Shown here piece by piece: positions 1 through 60,694 of a stretch of DNA of 64,000 bases; position 1 is the stretch's first letter, and each line of letters opens with the position of its first letter. The notes beneath the pieces are model-generated. The model saw nothing but the letters and a program-made list of their open reading frames with translations, did no database searches and had not been told where the DNA came from. The stretch comes from Dermatemys mawii. Lineage: Eukaryota > Chordata > Testudines > Dermatemydidae. The stretch is taken from positions 889,479 through 953,478 of the forward strand of contig ML677344.1 of assembly GCA_007922305.1 (NCBI GenBank), given 5' to 3'. The position numbers were made by a program, and so were the translations under genes.

Positions 1-300
1 CTCCCCCTGCTCCTGGGCCTGCCCCAAACTGCCCCGGCCCCCGCTCCCCTGCCCCACACTGCCTTGGCCCCCGCTGCCCCTGTAGCACTGGGTCCATCCT
101 GGATAATGGCTATTGATGGATGTATGCTCCATGAACTTACCTAGTTCTACAATAACCTTGCAGCCTCTTCACAACTCCTTTTTGGGTCAGGACCCTACAA
201 TTACAACACTATAAATTTCAGATTTAATAGCTAAAATTGTGAAATTTACTATTTTTAAAATCATATGACCATGAAATTGACTAAAAGGGACCATGAATTT
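1..300. other. C-rich and A/T-rich repeat-like DNA at the window edge
   Basis: The first 100 bp are runs of CCCC-rich sequence (CTGCCCC, GGCCCCCGCT). From 150 to 300 is an A/T-rich stretch with repeated ACCATGAA and ACCATGAATTT phrases, which looks like part of an interspersed repeat cut by the window. No gene was recognised. Confidence 0.35.
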
Positions 301-599
301 GGAAGGGCGCTATCCATTTGCCTTCCTTGGACTTAAGTTGGTTTTTAAATGGGTTCCTTTAGATGGGTACAAATGGCAGTGTGGATGCACTGAGTTTGGT
401 TTGCCTGGTCCATGCTCAAGTTTTGCACCGATTTCATTACATGAGTGTGTTTGTGGGGAAGGGAGTAATTTTCTAGCAAAAGAGTTACATTGCGGTGATG
501 CTGGTTTGAAAATGCCTTCTACAAGTATAGCTTATTCCCAGAAGGAAATACACTAACAGGTCTGTTCTCTGTTACCTGTTCGGTGCTCATAATCGTTCA

Positions 600-690
600 G
601 AGTAGACCGGACATAATAATACACAATATACACAATATGTATACACAATATTGTATATATATGTATACACAATATACACAATATGACCCC
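600..690. repeat. ACACAATAT-type microsatellite
   Basis: Degenerate tandem copies of ACACAATAT and its near reverse complement, with TGTATA phrases between them. The arrangement is partly self-complementary. It immediately precedes the MIR-like SINE. Confidence 0.7.
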
Positions 691-699
691 TCCCACCTA

Positions 700-1026
700 G
701 CAACTCATCATATAATGATAATACCTAGCTCTTATGTAGTGCTTTTCATACAAAGTGCTTTACAAAGGAGATAATAAGAAATAAACTGATTAGTCTCTAA
801 GGTGCTACAAGTCTTCCCCATCTTATTTACAGATACAGACTAACACGGCTGCTAATCTTAAACAAAGGAGGTTGGTATTATTATCCCCATTTTACAGATG
901 AGAAAATTGAGGCATAGAGAGGGAAGTGATTTGTCTTGGATCACCCTGCAGGACAGTGGAGGAACCAGGAATTGAACCTAAGTCTCATGAGTCCTGTGGT
1001 GTATTCATTAAGCCAGACTGCCTCAT
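700..1026 (-). repeat. MIR-type SINE, split by a later insertion
   Basis: The reverse strand reads as a MIR/CORE-SINE. On the + strand the diagnostic CCCCATTTTACAGATGAG, AATTGAGGCATAGAGAGG and AAGCCAGACTGCCTC phrases appear in the expected reversed order. The insertion 771-861 splits it. Confidence 0.75.
771..861 (-). repeat. short copy of a palindromic sauropsid repeat inserted in the MIR
   Basis: Carries TAGTCTCTAAGGTGCTACAA and ACAGACTAACACGGCTGCTA, the phrases shared with 33823-34092 and 51895-52073. The 9-bp ACAAAGGAG is present on both sides (762-770 and 862-870), so it is a real insertion with a target duplication. Confidence 0.75.
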
Positions 1027-1501
1027 GGAGATATATTGTACATAGGTACCTAACAAGGTGTTAGTAAAAGGCCTGATGAATAAAAATAATCTGGTTTTAT
1101 GCTATTAAAGATGTTGTAAAAGAGAATATAAACTGTATGCTTTAGGGAGAGGGATTGTCAGCTAGTGATTTATTTCATGTATTCCGTGCTTGGTAGTGAT
1201 GTGTAAAGAGTTCATATTTCAAAAACTAAACTGGCTCTTGATTAAGAGAGCTGCTTACAGATGTTCTCACTTTAGTGAAATTTCCAGCCATGTAGGCGCA
1301 CTGAATTCTTGGTGTCCCCTCCAAACTCTTCCATCTTGTGATCTGTGATCCTCCCTCCAAGTTCTGTGCAAGTAACAGTTCAAACAGAAGACTGGGTGTT
1401 GTGGCTGGAGGCTGTTCCACTGACACCTATGTGAGGCCTAGAGCAGGCAGCTTCTCTGCTCCATGTCTCAGTTACCCATCTAAGAAATAAGGTTAGTAAT
1501 A
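1027..1501. other. upstream DNA with no recognisable feature
   Basis: Ordinary-composition sequence between two repeats. No gene, RNA or repeat was recognised on either strand; short open frames here show no protein-like pattern. Confidence 0.5.
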
Positions 1502-1626
1502 TAGGGTGACCAGACAGCAAATGTGAAAAATTGGTATGGAGTGCGGGGGTAATAAAAGCCTATATAAGAAAAAGACCCCAAAATTGGAAGTCTCCCTATA
1601 AAATCAGGATGTCTGGTCAGCCAAGT
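1502..1626 (+). mobile_element. short terminal-inverted-repeat element (MITE-like), family A
   Basis: Begins TAGGGTGACCAGACAGCAA and ends GATGTCTGGTCAGCC, so the ends are inverted copies of each other. A second copy is at 24575-24682. At about 125 bp it is too small to encode anything. Confidence 0.65.
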
Positions 1627-2457
1627 AATATCAAGGAAAGCAGTGTAAAACAGAGAGAAAAAAAGCTCTGTACTGCTTCATCTAACCTTCATTTAGTATG
1701 TTATATTTATACCGCCTATCAAATTTTCTAATCCAGAAGGTCAAACTCTATTACCAGTCTAGTCTGATTTCAATGGGGTCACTCCTGTTAAAGTTAAATG
1801 GTCATAAAAGCTTGCAGAATAGGGTCCTTTAGATTCTCAGCTCCTTGGAACAGGGGCCCCATCTGCTTGTCCTAGCGCACTGAGCAGACTGATGGTGCTT
1901 GTGGAATAATACAAGCCTTGGAGCCGTGTTGGTCCCAGGAATCACGATATTAGAGAGACACGATGAGACCAATTTAGAGGCATAAAAGATATTCCCTCGC
2001 CTCGCTGAGGCGATAACACCACACTTTCCTCACAGGAGGCTCATGAGGCTTTACCATGCCTTTGGAACAGGAAAGGCTGCAGAGGAGCAGTAGGAAAGCA
2101 ATGAGGGTGTTTCTGGCAAAGTGAGGTATTGTGCAGCTCAGGTATTGTGCAGCTCGGGCACTGTCAGGGGCGCTGCATTGCAGGGCTGCAGCTGGCTGGC
2201 TGCCCTGGGAAGGCAGTGCGGCCCAGTGGCTAGGGCAGCTGGCTGAGGCTATGGGGCTGGCCCGGTGGGAGGCAGTGGGGCGGGAGCAGAGGGTGATCAC
2301 TGTGGGGCAGAGGGAAGGCCAGGCCGGCTTTGCAATGGGGGTGTGGTTTACTCTACGGCACCCAGGGGGAGCTGCTGGCTGAGTTACTCTGGGGGTGACC
2401 CACATGGCACAGCAGGCCCGGCATGCTGTTGCCATGGCAACGTCGGGCTGCCTTCTG
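1627..2457. other. upstream DNA, partial foldback repeat, no gene recognised
   Basis: 1919-1975 holds phrases (GAGCCGTGTTGGTCCCAGGA and ATTAGAGAGACA) of the foldback family at 8139-8361. 2100-2440 is GC-rich with G-runs. A PGAP2 first exon on the reverse strand would be expected near here by mammalian synteny, but I could not identify one. Confidence 0.45.
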
Positions 2458-2891
2458 ATTGGCGGCAGCCCCAGCCTTCTCCACGCCCTTTAGAGAGGTG
2501 ACTCAATGACCCGGATGTCGGGAAGCCCCAGCAGTCTCTGGAAGAGGACGGATTCTGATTCTTCGTCCAACAGCAACCGCTTTAGTGTTGACCAATGAGA
2601 ACCCCGGTCGCTCGTGACGTTCGAAACACCCTCCCGCCAATCAGCAGGAGGAGCCTGCCCAGGGGCGGGACCTGCCTCGCTTTCAAACGGCGGCAGCCAA
2701 TACGCTGACGGCTCGGGAACGAGGCGGGCCAATGGGACGCGCGAGGAGGCGGGGCGCGCGCGGCGGGAGGGTGGGAGCGCGAGCGGAGTGTGACGCAGTT
2801 TCCCCTCCTGTGAGGCGACGGCGGGCGTCGTGGCGGCGCCGCTTGGTTTCGGCGCGGTCGAGTCGCTCCCTCGGCGGGGCCCGGGTTCTCG
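2458..2891 (+). promoter_or_regulatory. NUP98: NUP98 CpG-island promoter with CCAAT and GC boxes
   Basis: A GC- and CpG-rich block precedes the first splice donor. CCAAT boxes lie at 2592-2596, 2637-2641, 2697-2701 and 2729-2733, with an inverted copy (ATTGG) at 2458-2462. GC boxes lie at about 2663-2668 and 2748-2755, and a CRE-like TGACGT at 2615-2620. No TATA box is evident. This is the usual layout of a housekeeping promoter bound by NF-Y and Sp1. In mammals NUP98 shares a bidirectional promoter with PGAP2; boxes in both orientations fit that, but no PGAP2 exon could be seen here. Confidence 0.75.
2780..2891 (+). other. NUP98: NUP98 noncoding first exon (5' UTR), approximate start
   Basis: A strong donor (TCTCG followed by GTAAGG) sits at 2891/2892 inside the CpG island, and the next matching acceptor is at 10396-10397 just before the start codon. 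The exon end is well supported. The transcription start is not visible in the sequence, so the left edge is a guess. The exon carries no coding sequence of the family. Confidence 0.6.
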
Positions 2892-4394
2892 GTAAGGAGC
2901 GGGAGGGACGCACGCCGGGGCCGTGGAGCGGGGGAGGGGCCCCGAGCGGAGTCCGGCTCGGGCCAGGCCCCCGCGTCCCTGACTCGCCGACCGACCGAGC
3001 GCGGGCCTCGGGCCTCTTCCTCCTGCCTGGCGGTGGGGGCGGCTTGTGCCCGGGGCTGGCCTCCTGCGGGACGCGGGGTTCTGAAGGCCTCCTCGGCTAC
3101 TCTGGCGCGTAGGCCACTGCTTCTCACAAGGGCTGCGGCGGCTGCTCCGTCCCCGGGGCGGAGGGCGACCGGGGCGGGTCATGCCCCCTATGGGGGAGGG
3201 ATGGGGGTGGGGTGGCGGTGTGTTCTACAGAAGGGCCCTGAGGGCGTGTATTTTTTTTGGGGGGGGTATCTCTTGGGAGGGTGGCGGTGATGGGTTGTGT
3301 CGCCAGGGTGTGGGGTGTATGGCCTTGGGGGGTGGCGGCAGTGGGCTGGCTCCTCAGCGGCGTGGTGGTGGTGGTGGGTCTCCTCAGAAGGTATCTGTGA
3401 ATTGTGCTGTGTTTATTAATAGTCTTCTGGCGCACAACCTGTATCTGGTGAAAGCAGCCTGAGTTCCCTCATCCTGGCTCCTGGAGTGGTAATGGGATGG
3501 TAGCTGTAGGGCTCATCTCTGAACTTCCTACTGTGTGTTGTTTTTTTTAATTCGATGAGTCTGGTTTAGTGAATAATAAGGTCTGTTTTGGGGGGGGGTG
3601 TTTGGCTCTGGTGAGGGGACTGGTCTCATTTCAGATGTGACAATGATTATGGATGTCTTGGAGATGAGAGTAACTGTAATTACATGTAACTTATGGGGAG
3701 TTTCCAGGTAATCAGTAAGCCTTGATTTGCTTGGTGCTGTACAAGGAGTAAAAGAATAAAAATTTCTAATGCTTAGCAACTTGCAATATAAAGCTACAGA
3801 TGAGATGCAGTGGGAGATAGAGAAGGGATATTGCATTTTCTTCACATTAGCTACTCACTAATTATGAATGGTGCCAGTTTTTAAATTAGAAAGAATGATT
3901 ACCTGGATGGGATGGATTAATCATATGCATGTAAGAGGATTTGGTTAAGTTTGGGCACCAGAGTACTTTTAGGGGAGGGTGGTAGAGTGTGCCATCTTCA
4001 ACTCATCCAGAAGAGAGCCTGGTTTAAAAATGAAAATTGAGGTTGGTTGTATGTTAAACCAGTTGGGGGGAAACTAGCAGAAGGTGAGAGAAGCCTTTAG
4101 ATTAGATAAACTCTAGGGATATCAATAGTAAGTTGCTGTAAGTGTATGTGAGTTAGGGGCAAGGGAGAATTAGAAAGGCAGATGTCAAGAGACCTTAAAT
4201 GTCAGTTCAATGGTTTACTGAAGGAAGGAGAAGTTAGGTTATAGAAGTGGATGCAGCACTATTGATTGTCGGTGTCTGGGTGACAGGAACTGTGGTAAAA
4301 CTATAAATGTCAGGTCAATGGAATGTAAGCATTTTTATCACTATACATAGAAAATAGTATAGTGTGGGTGAACTGCTAGCCGTTGGATCTAGAC

Positions 4395-6265
4395 CAGGGG
4401 TCAGCAACCTATGGTACATGCGCCAAAGGTGACATGTGAGATAATTTTCAGTGGCACTCACACTGCCTGGGTCCTGGCCTCAGGGCTCTTCTGGCATCCT
4501 TGGGTCCTGGATGCCAGTTTCCTGCCACACGGGGTCCTGTCTGCCGGCCCTGCTCAGTCCACTCCCCACCCCAGGTCCTAGCCATGGGTCTTGAGTGCTC
4601 TGCTGCCGACCTGGGGTGCTGAAGCCTCTCTTGCCTCCCCCAGCTATGGCCCACTGGCCATAAACACGAACTTCTCCTGGTGCTGGTGGATGCTTGTGCC
4701 CCCTGCCTCCGGCCTGACTCCACCCCTGCCCTGCCCCCATTCCAACCTCTTCCACAAAGTCCCTTCCCCAACTCTGCCCTCTCCCTGCCCCTATTGGACT
4801 CCTTCTCCAAATCCCTGCGCTGGCCCTGCCTCCTCCCCTGTTCCCACTTCTCTCGCCTCCTTCCCACAGTTAGTTACGCCGTGAAGCTGGGAGGCGACGT
4901 GGGGATGGTGTGCTCAAGAGAGGAGGTGGAAGGGGTGGGGCTGGGAGCCTGGCTTCCCTTGAGTGCTTCAGTCCTGAGCACCCACAGAGTTGGTGCTTAG
5001 GCCACTGGCCTCAGCCTGTGGCAGTGAGGGGTGCAGCTCAGCACCCCCTGCCTTATTGACTGTTTCAGCACCACTATACTGGGATATTTTTAAATCCTGA
5101 TTTGCTGCTTACGTCACTGTCATGACATGTGGAATAGCGTATTTCATTTGACACGTGTGCCATCTGTCAGTTTTTTTCCCCACTGTAAGTTGAGGGGTAC
5201 ATTTGACAAAATGTCAGGTCCTATGAAGGCAAAGTTAGATGTCTGTTCGTTTCACTTCACAGCAACAATTGGTGGCTAAGTTGTGGCAAGGTTTTGGTGT
5301 GCTTTGTAAACTGTTTTGATGCACTCAAGGCCTTATTGTTGGAAAAAGGACAAAACTACCCTGAACTGGATGATGACAAATGGCTGTGTAAACTCATGTT
5401 TCTATCTGACATCACCCCTCACCTAAATGAACTCAACCCATGTCTCTAGGGTGCAGGGCAAATGGTATGGATCTTTATGAAACCTGGAAGGCATTTGTTG
5501 TAAAACTGGCAGTTTTTTTGACTTTCTGCTATTTCTAACACACAAAAGAGCTATTGGCATGTTGCACTGTCAGTGTCTTTGAGATTGGAATGTACATGCA
5601 AGAACTGGAGTCAGAATTTTCTGACATTTCAAGATTTCCAACTTTTTGGCCCAATGCATTCTTTTCTAATTAAACCTGAGAAGTTCAACGAATGTGACTT
5701 GGGTTTGTCTGTATTTCAGTGGATGGGTATTGAAGATTTTGAAATGCAGCTCATTCAGTCAAAAAGCTCAGAATTGTGGGCATCAAAGTTTGGAGATCTG
5801 TGGAGTGCACTGAAAGCTACTGAGAGAGATCATGGGACCTCTGTTCTGACTTGCTGTACATCTCTGCCACTGAAATTTAATTGAAGAAAATTGTATTTGC
5901 AATGCTTTTAGCATTTTGATCCACATACCTGTGTGAACAAGTATTTTCACACATGAAGTCTGTCCTCTGTCCCTCTTGGAGCTGGTTAACTGATCACTCA
6001 GAAGCCTGTGTGTAGCTTAAACTATACTGATGTGTGCCAGACATTGGAAAACTCGGCAAGGATCACACGAAACTGATAAGAGATGCATTTTAATTTGATT
6101 TTAAATGAAGCTTCTTAAACATTTTAAAAACCTTATTTACTTTACTTATAGCGATAGTTTAGTGTTATATTAATGTTTTTAGGAGGTATTACTAGTACGA
6201 AATTTTATGTTACAGTGAGTAAATGAAGTCTTGGCACACCTCTTCTGAAAGGTTACTGACCCCTG
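4395..6265 (+). mobile_element. hAT DNA transposon, nearly full length, decayed transposase (family B)
   Basis: The ends are inverted (CAGGGGTCAGCAACCTATGG at left, GGTTACTGACCCCTG at right) and flanked by a perfect 8-bp duplication, ATCTAGAC, at 4387-4394 and 6266-6273. From about 5330 to 6090 the + strand shows a broken hAT transposase C-terminus of the Charlie/GTF2IRD2-like kind: DDKWLCKLMFLSDITPHLNE, WMGIEDFEMQLIQSKSSELW, and a STYLCEQ-like stretch scattered over frames. Stops and frameshifts make it inactive. 4440-5050 is C-rich and noncoding. Two other copies (22031-22336, 39127-40632) share its ends. Confidence 0.9.
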
Positions 6266-6539
6266 ATCTAGACCCTGGTGGATAAATTGGAACAGGGACA
6301 AAAATCGTTTTGATTGACTTCAGCTAAGTTCAGAGAAGTTGGTTGACGGTCATTAGGAACATGGTTGGAAGCTGCACAGGTCTTGTCTCTTAAAAAGAAG
6401 CTGTAAAAGATGATTGGTACAGATTGTTTTGGAGCAAAGGAATGGCTCTTACTCACTTATCTCTTGGTTTGAGGGCCTTGTCTATGTAAGGAGAATTTTT
6501 TGAAGTGCACCCCCCACTAACATGATTTCAGCTCCAACA

Positions 6540-6725
6540 TGCCCAGTTTTTAAGCCTTTCCTCATTGGTCAGGTTTCTCTAAACCTTTTATCAGTTTATT
6601 GCTCTCCTCTTGACTCTCTCCATTTTCTCCACACCTTTCTTAGTGTGGTGCCTTGAACTGGACACAGCACTCCAGCTGAGGCCTCACCAGTGTTGAAATA
6701 GATATGGACAGTCACTTCCTGTAGT
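6540..6725 (-). repeat. CR1 LINE fragment
   Basis: The + strand shows the reversed CR1 phrases TCTCCATTTTCTCCACACCT, ACTGGACACAGCACTCCAGC and TGAGGCCTCACCAGTG. They are found again in the longer reversed CR1 at 54837-56045 (CTAGACACTCCAGATGAGGC). Confidence 0.8.
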
Positions 6726-6734
6726 CTGTTTGCT

Positions 6735-7110
6735 TTGTGTGCGTGTGCGCTTTGTGTGTGCCATGCTAGCTCTGCACAGATAACTGGCCCAGCAGATCTT
6801 GACTGAACTTCCCCAAAAGACCACAGACATGGTTCTGTAGTGAAGGCACTTGGCCAAGGTTATTGTCAATGAAGCATGGTCCTATCTCCCCGGATCATTG
6901 TCTGCATTTACACTAGCACATGTATGCCTGTGACAATGTACGCGACTTAGTGAATGGTAGGACTTTCCATTCCCCCTTTGGCTGGACAAAGACACACCCT
7001 CTGTGACCTCTGGTTTTTTATACAGTGATACAAATAAGTTACATTTTTGCCTCTTTGAGGTGGTTAGTTACCACCTTTTACCTTGCACATGTTGGTTTGA
7101 TCAAAACATC
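6735..7110. repeat. LTR-like repeat, first copy
   Basis: Shares ordered blocks with 46490-46960: AGCTCTGCACAGAT, AAAGACCACAGAC, GGCCAAGGTTATTGT (GGCCAGGCTTATTGT) and TTTATACAGTG. Length, blocks and lack of coding suggest a long terminal repeat, but neither edge nor a target duplication could be fixed. Class is uncertain. Confidence 0.45.
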
Positions 7111-7191
7111 TCTATCCATCACCATGTCATCCTAACCTTATCTTTAAGATGGGCCAGAGTATCCTTGTATAATCTTCAGGGAGAATGTTTA

Positions 7192-7416
7192 CACTGGGGT
7201 TCTCAGACTTTAGTACTGGTGACCCCTTTCACACTGTAAGCCTTTGAGTGCGACCTCCCCATACATTTAAAAATACTTTTTTATATATTTAACACCATTA
7301 TAAATGCTGGAGGCAAAGTGAGATTTGGGGTGGAGGCTGACAGCTCGCAGCCCCCCCCCCCCGTAATAACCTTGTGACCCCTGGAGGAGTTCCAACCCCC
7401 AGTCTGAGAACCTCTG
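7192..7416. mobile_element. short nonautonomous hAT element
   Basis: Left end ACTGGGGTTCTCAGACTTTA and right end CAGTCTGAGAACCTCTG are inverted, of the CAGTGGTTCTCAACC type. Interior has a run of C (7353-7362). The flanks (GTTTAC, GTTTCA) are an imperfect duplication. Confidence 0.7.
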
Positions 7417-8138
7417 GTTTCAAGGTGTTCTGCTCCTACCCTTCTGGAACATGTTTACTTGAAGACTTAGTGCCTAAGAGTGGTTGTGTTTTTGCAAAGC
7501 CAGACCTATTGTTGCCAAGTTCATGTATTGGACAGTGAACTTTCAAGCAGGCATCTGCTTTGTAACCAGGCAGGGCCTGACTTGGCCTGACTCTTGCTCA
7601 CTCTTCTTTCTCTCTGCAAGGTTTGACTTTTGTTCAGGTCTAGCCTTTCTCTTCTGTTTCTCTCTCTTATATTTTGTTTTTGATTGTGTGTATAATGGCA
7701 TCGTAGCTGTGTAAGAACAGTTCAGTTCTTTAGTGTAGGTATGGCCTTTTATCACAAAGGTGTAGAGGAGACAGAGGATAAGGAGACTACAGAGAAGCTA
7801 ATATTGCTATGTATGTCTTCATCATGCAGGATAATAGGAGGAATGGGGGAAAACATGTCATCTGCAAAGAGTAACCAGGGAATAGGCAAAGGTGAGACTT
7901 TCAGAGTTTTTTGAAAATCTTGGGGAACAGCTTAAGAACTTGGCTGGCAATAAATTGCTGTGTCCAGATGTTCCTCATGGGAGAACTTGGAAGAAGCTAA
8001 AGAAGAAAAAATTGCTGACAATTTATCATTAAATTATACGATACATTTGGTACTCCATCAACATGCTGATTGCGAATTCTTCTTTAGAAGACTACTGAGA
8101 TAATAGGCATCTTTGAGGTGTCTTCACTAGGAAACATA

Positions 8139-8361
8139 AGAGACAAGGTAGGTGAAGTAATATCTTTATTTGGACCAACTTTTGTTGGAATGAGAAACAA
8201 GCTTTTGAGCTTTCATACAACTCTTCAAGTCAAGCTTTGTGTAAGCTCAAAAGCTTGCCTCTCTTACTAACAAGTTGATCCAATAAAAGATATATCACCT
8301 CACTCACCTTGTGTCTCTTGATATTCTGGGACCAGTATGGCTACAATAACATTGCATACAG
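8139..8361 (+). repeat. foldback (palindromic) interspersed repeat, family C
   Basis: The left arm (AGAGACAAGGTAGGTGAAGT, then TATCTTTATTTGGACCAAC and ACAAGCTTTTGAGC) is mirrored by the right arm (GCTCAAAAGCTTGC, GATCCAATAAAAGATAT, CACCTTGTGTCTCT). Arms of about 65-75 bp flank a 40-bp spacer. Partial relatives are at 1919-1975 and 51600-51665. Confidence 0.8.
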
Positions 8362-9536
8362 ATGAGGAAAGATAAGTAGTCTTCTGAACCATTGTACACT
8401 TAGTTACCAGTGTTGGAAGTAGTAGCACAGACAGGGCATAGGCATTTTTTGACAGTGGTAAAAACACCTGCACCCTGTCTATGCAGCAGCCTCTCCAGTT
8501 GGTAGCGCTGGTGCAGAAAAATTATGTAATTTCTTACTGTGGACATAACCTTGGCTGGTGAATCTACCATATCCCTTTTTTTAATTAAAGGGTTACGGTT
8601 ATGCTTAGAATAATCTGTTAAATGTTATTTTGGTATTTGAGACGCAGCTGAGATAGGAGTAGCATTACCCAGCATCTCAGTAAATAAAATACTAGGGATG
8701 ACCAGGAAAAATCAGGCTTGTACCTGTTAGTCTTTAAAGAACCAAATATGGTTACAATTCTGTTAGGCTTTCTAATGGCTTTTTTACATAGTTCTTCAGA
8801 AGTAAAGGAAATTCTGTAACAATGGGATGAGTAGTAAATTCAAAAAGATTTCAAATTCAAAAGGTCTGTCATGAATATAATGCCTGTACACTGCCTTTCC
8901 ATTCCTATGTCTTGTTTGAGGTATTCAACAAATAGAATACTTGGAGTAAGAATAGTGTGCCAGTTCTCATTATAGAAGGTTTTTTTTATTGGTCTGCTGA
9001 AGATGCCCACTTCAGTCAAGTTTATGTACATCACCAAAAAAGTATATTTGAATGTTGCTAGTTCTGGACCTCGCACCCAGGGAAATGGGGTGGAGCAGGT
9101 GCTGCTCAAAATATTAGAGGAAGTCCTGGTGGAAATAGATTGATTGTATGCCAGAATATAGGTAAAGTTGTCAGAAGAGATGAAAAAATATAGCTTACTC
9201 CTTGGTTATCACGGTGTACAGAACGTAAAATAAACAAACCCAGAACACTTTACAAACATCTATCAATCCTAAGTAAAAAAAATCTATGAATGGGGCCAGG
9301 CATCACCATTGCTGTCCTTGGACTTCAGTGTCCTGGTAAAGTTCTGCCCCCTGCTGTCCTCAGAGGCTGGGGGGCACTTCTGGAATTTCTGCCGTAGAAC
9401 TTGGAGGGCTTTGGTTTCTTTGTATCCGCTTCTAGCTAGTAAGAGTCTGAAATTCGAAGCATCCCCTTCTCCCCCAACTGCTGGAAAGGAAAATGAGGTC
9501 CCCCCTCATTCCCAAAGCCTCCTGGAAGCTCTAAGG

Positions 9537-9738
9537 CAGGCCTGCACAACTCGGAAAGCAGCGAGGGCCATATTACTGCAAAAAAAAAAAAAAGCAGCTG
9601 CGGGCCAGAAAGCCCCGCCCTGATCTGCTTCCCCCCACCCTACTGCTTGGCTTTCCCCATCCCGACTCACCCCCGTGGGCCGAACAGTGAGCCTGTGCGG
9701 GCCGCATATGGCCCCCGGCTGTCTGTTGTGCAGGCCTG
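9537..9738. mobile_element. short nonautonomous hAT element
   Basis: Ends CAGGCCTGCACAAC and GTTGTGCAGGCCTG are exact inverted repeats. Flanks CTCTAAGG (9529-9536) and CTCTAAAG (9739-9746) are an 8-bp duplication with one mismatch. A run of 13 A lies inside at 9581-9593. Confidence 0.85.
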
Positions 9739-10397
9739 CTCTAAAGGGAGTGATCTTTGTTGTTCTCCTTCCATAGCCTCTTTTTTGGGAGATGTGGAGG
9801 TGAGGTTCCTCCTACCTTGTGAATAATTACAGTGCCTGCCTTCGTTGCTGATGATTTTGAGATTTTTGTCTTTGGACCAAGGAGAATGTTGTGTTGGCTC
9901 TTCTTGTTTCACATGTAGAGGGTTCTTGGTAACCATAATTAGATTAAAACTGTTTTGATGAAAGCTTAAGTTCTACAGAAACTGGTATTTTAGACTCATG
10001 GATAAAGCTACTTGACTCATCGCAGATTGCAAGTATAATGGACAGGATCAGGGTTTATAAAGATTTTAAGTGTCATGCAAGACCAATATAAAATTCCAAT
10101 CTGGTAACATTTTAATCTAATTAGCTTCTTGACTGACTTCAAAGATTGAAAGTTCCCATGATCAGGTTATATCAGTTTTCTTTGATTCCTGCATGTTAAT
10201 TGAATTTCTGACTGTCCTGAAGAGTGATTCTTCCATGTGGATAATGCAGGATTTCATCTTGGGCTAATGTATTTTGTGACTTTGGCACTCAAGTGTTCTG
10301 AACTTTAGTGCCACTGACTGTGGATGTAAAGAACCCGAGAAGTAACTTCTCAAAATTGGGTTTGGATGAATCACTGAATTATTTGATTTCTTTCTAG

Positions 10398-10425
10398 GTT
10401 TATGAAAACCTGATACATCTTGAAA
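10398..10425 (+). other. NUP98: 5' UTR part of exon 2 with a 3-codon upstream ORF
   Basis: After the acceptor TTTCTAG the leader reads into an upstream ATG at 10402. It runs ATG AAA ACC TGA and stops at 10413, only 12 nt before the main ATG at 10426. The upstream frame is the same as the main frame but closed by TGA, so it cannot extend the protein. Such minimal uORFs can lower or tune initiation downstream. Confidence 0.8.

Positions 10426-60694
<50,269 letters not shown>

Larger units (their letters stand above)
2892..10397 (+). other. NUP98: NUP98 intron 1, repeat-rich
   Basis: This 7.5 kb intron separates the noncoding exon from the exon with the ATG. Its first 500 bp stay GC-rich, with G-runs around 3180-3400 that are the CpG-island shore. 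Further in are a full hAT element (4395-6265), a CR1 fragment, an LTR-like block (6735-7110), two shorter hAT copies (7192-7416 and 9537-9738) and a foldback repeat (8139-8361). No coding exon was recognised in it. The stretches 3450-4386 and 8362-9528 hold nothing I can identify. Confidence 0.7.

Noticed and set aside
1974..2435. 153-codon reverse-strand frame as a possible PGAP2 exon
   Set aside because: No similarity to PGAP2 as I know it and no good donor on that strand.
2490..3182. 230-codon reverse-strand open frame in the CpG island
   Set aside because: GC-rich promoter DNA lacks stops by chance; the Pro/Arg-rich protein has no domain, and overlapping frames on both strands are also open.
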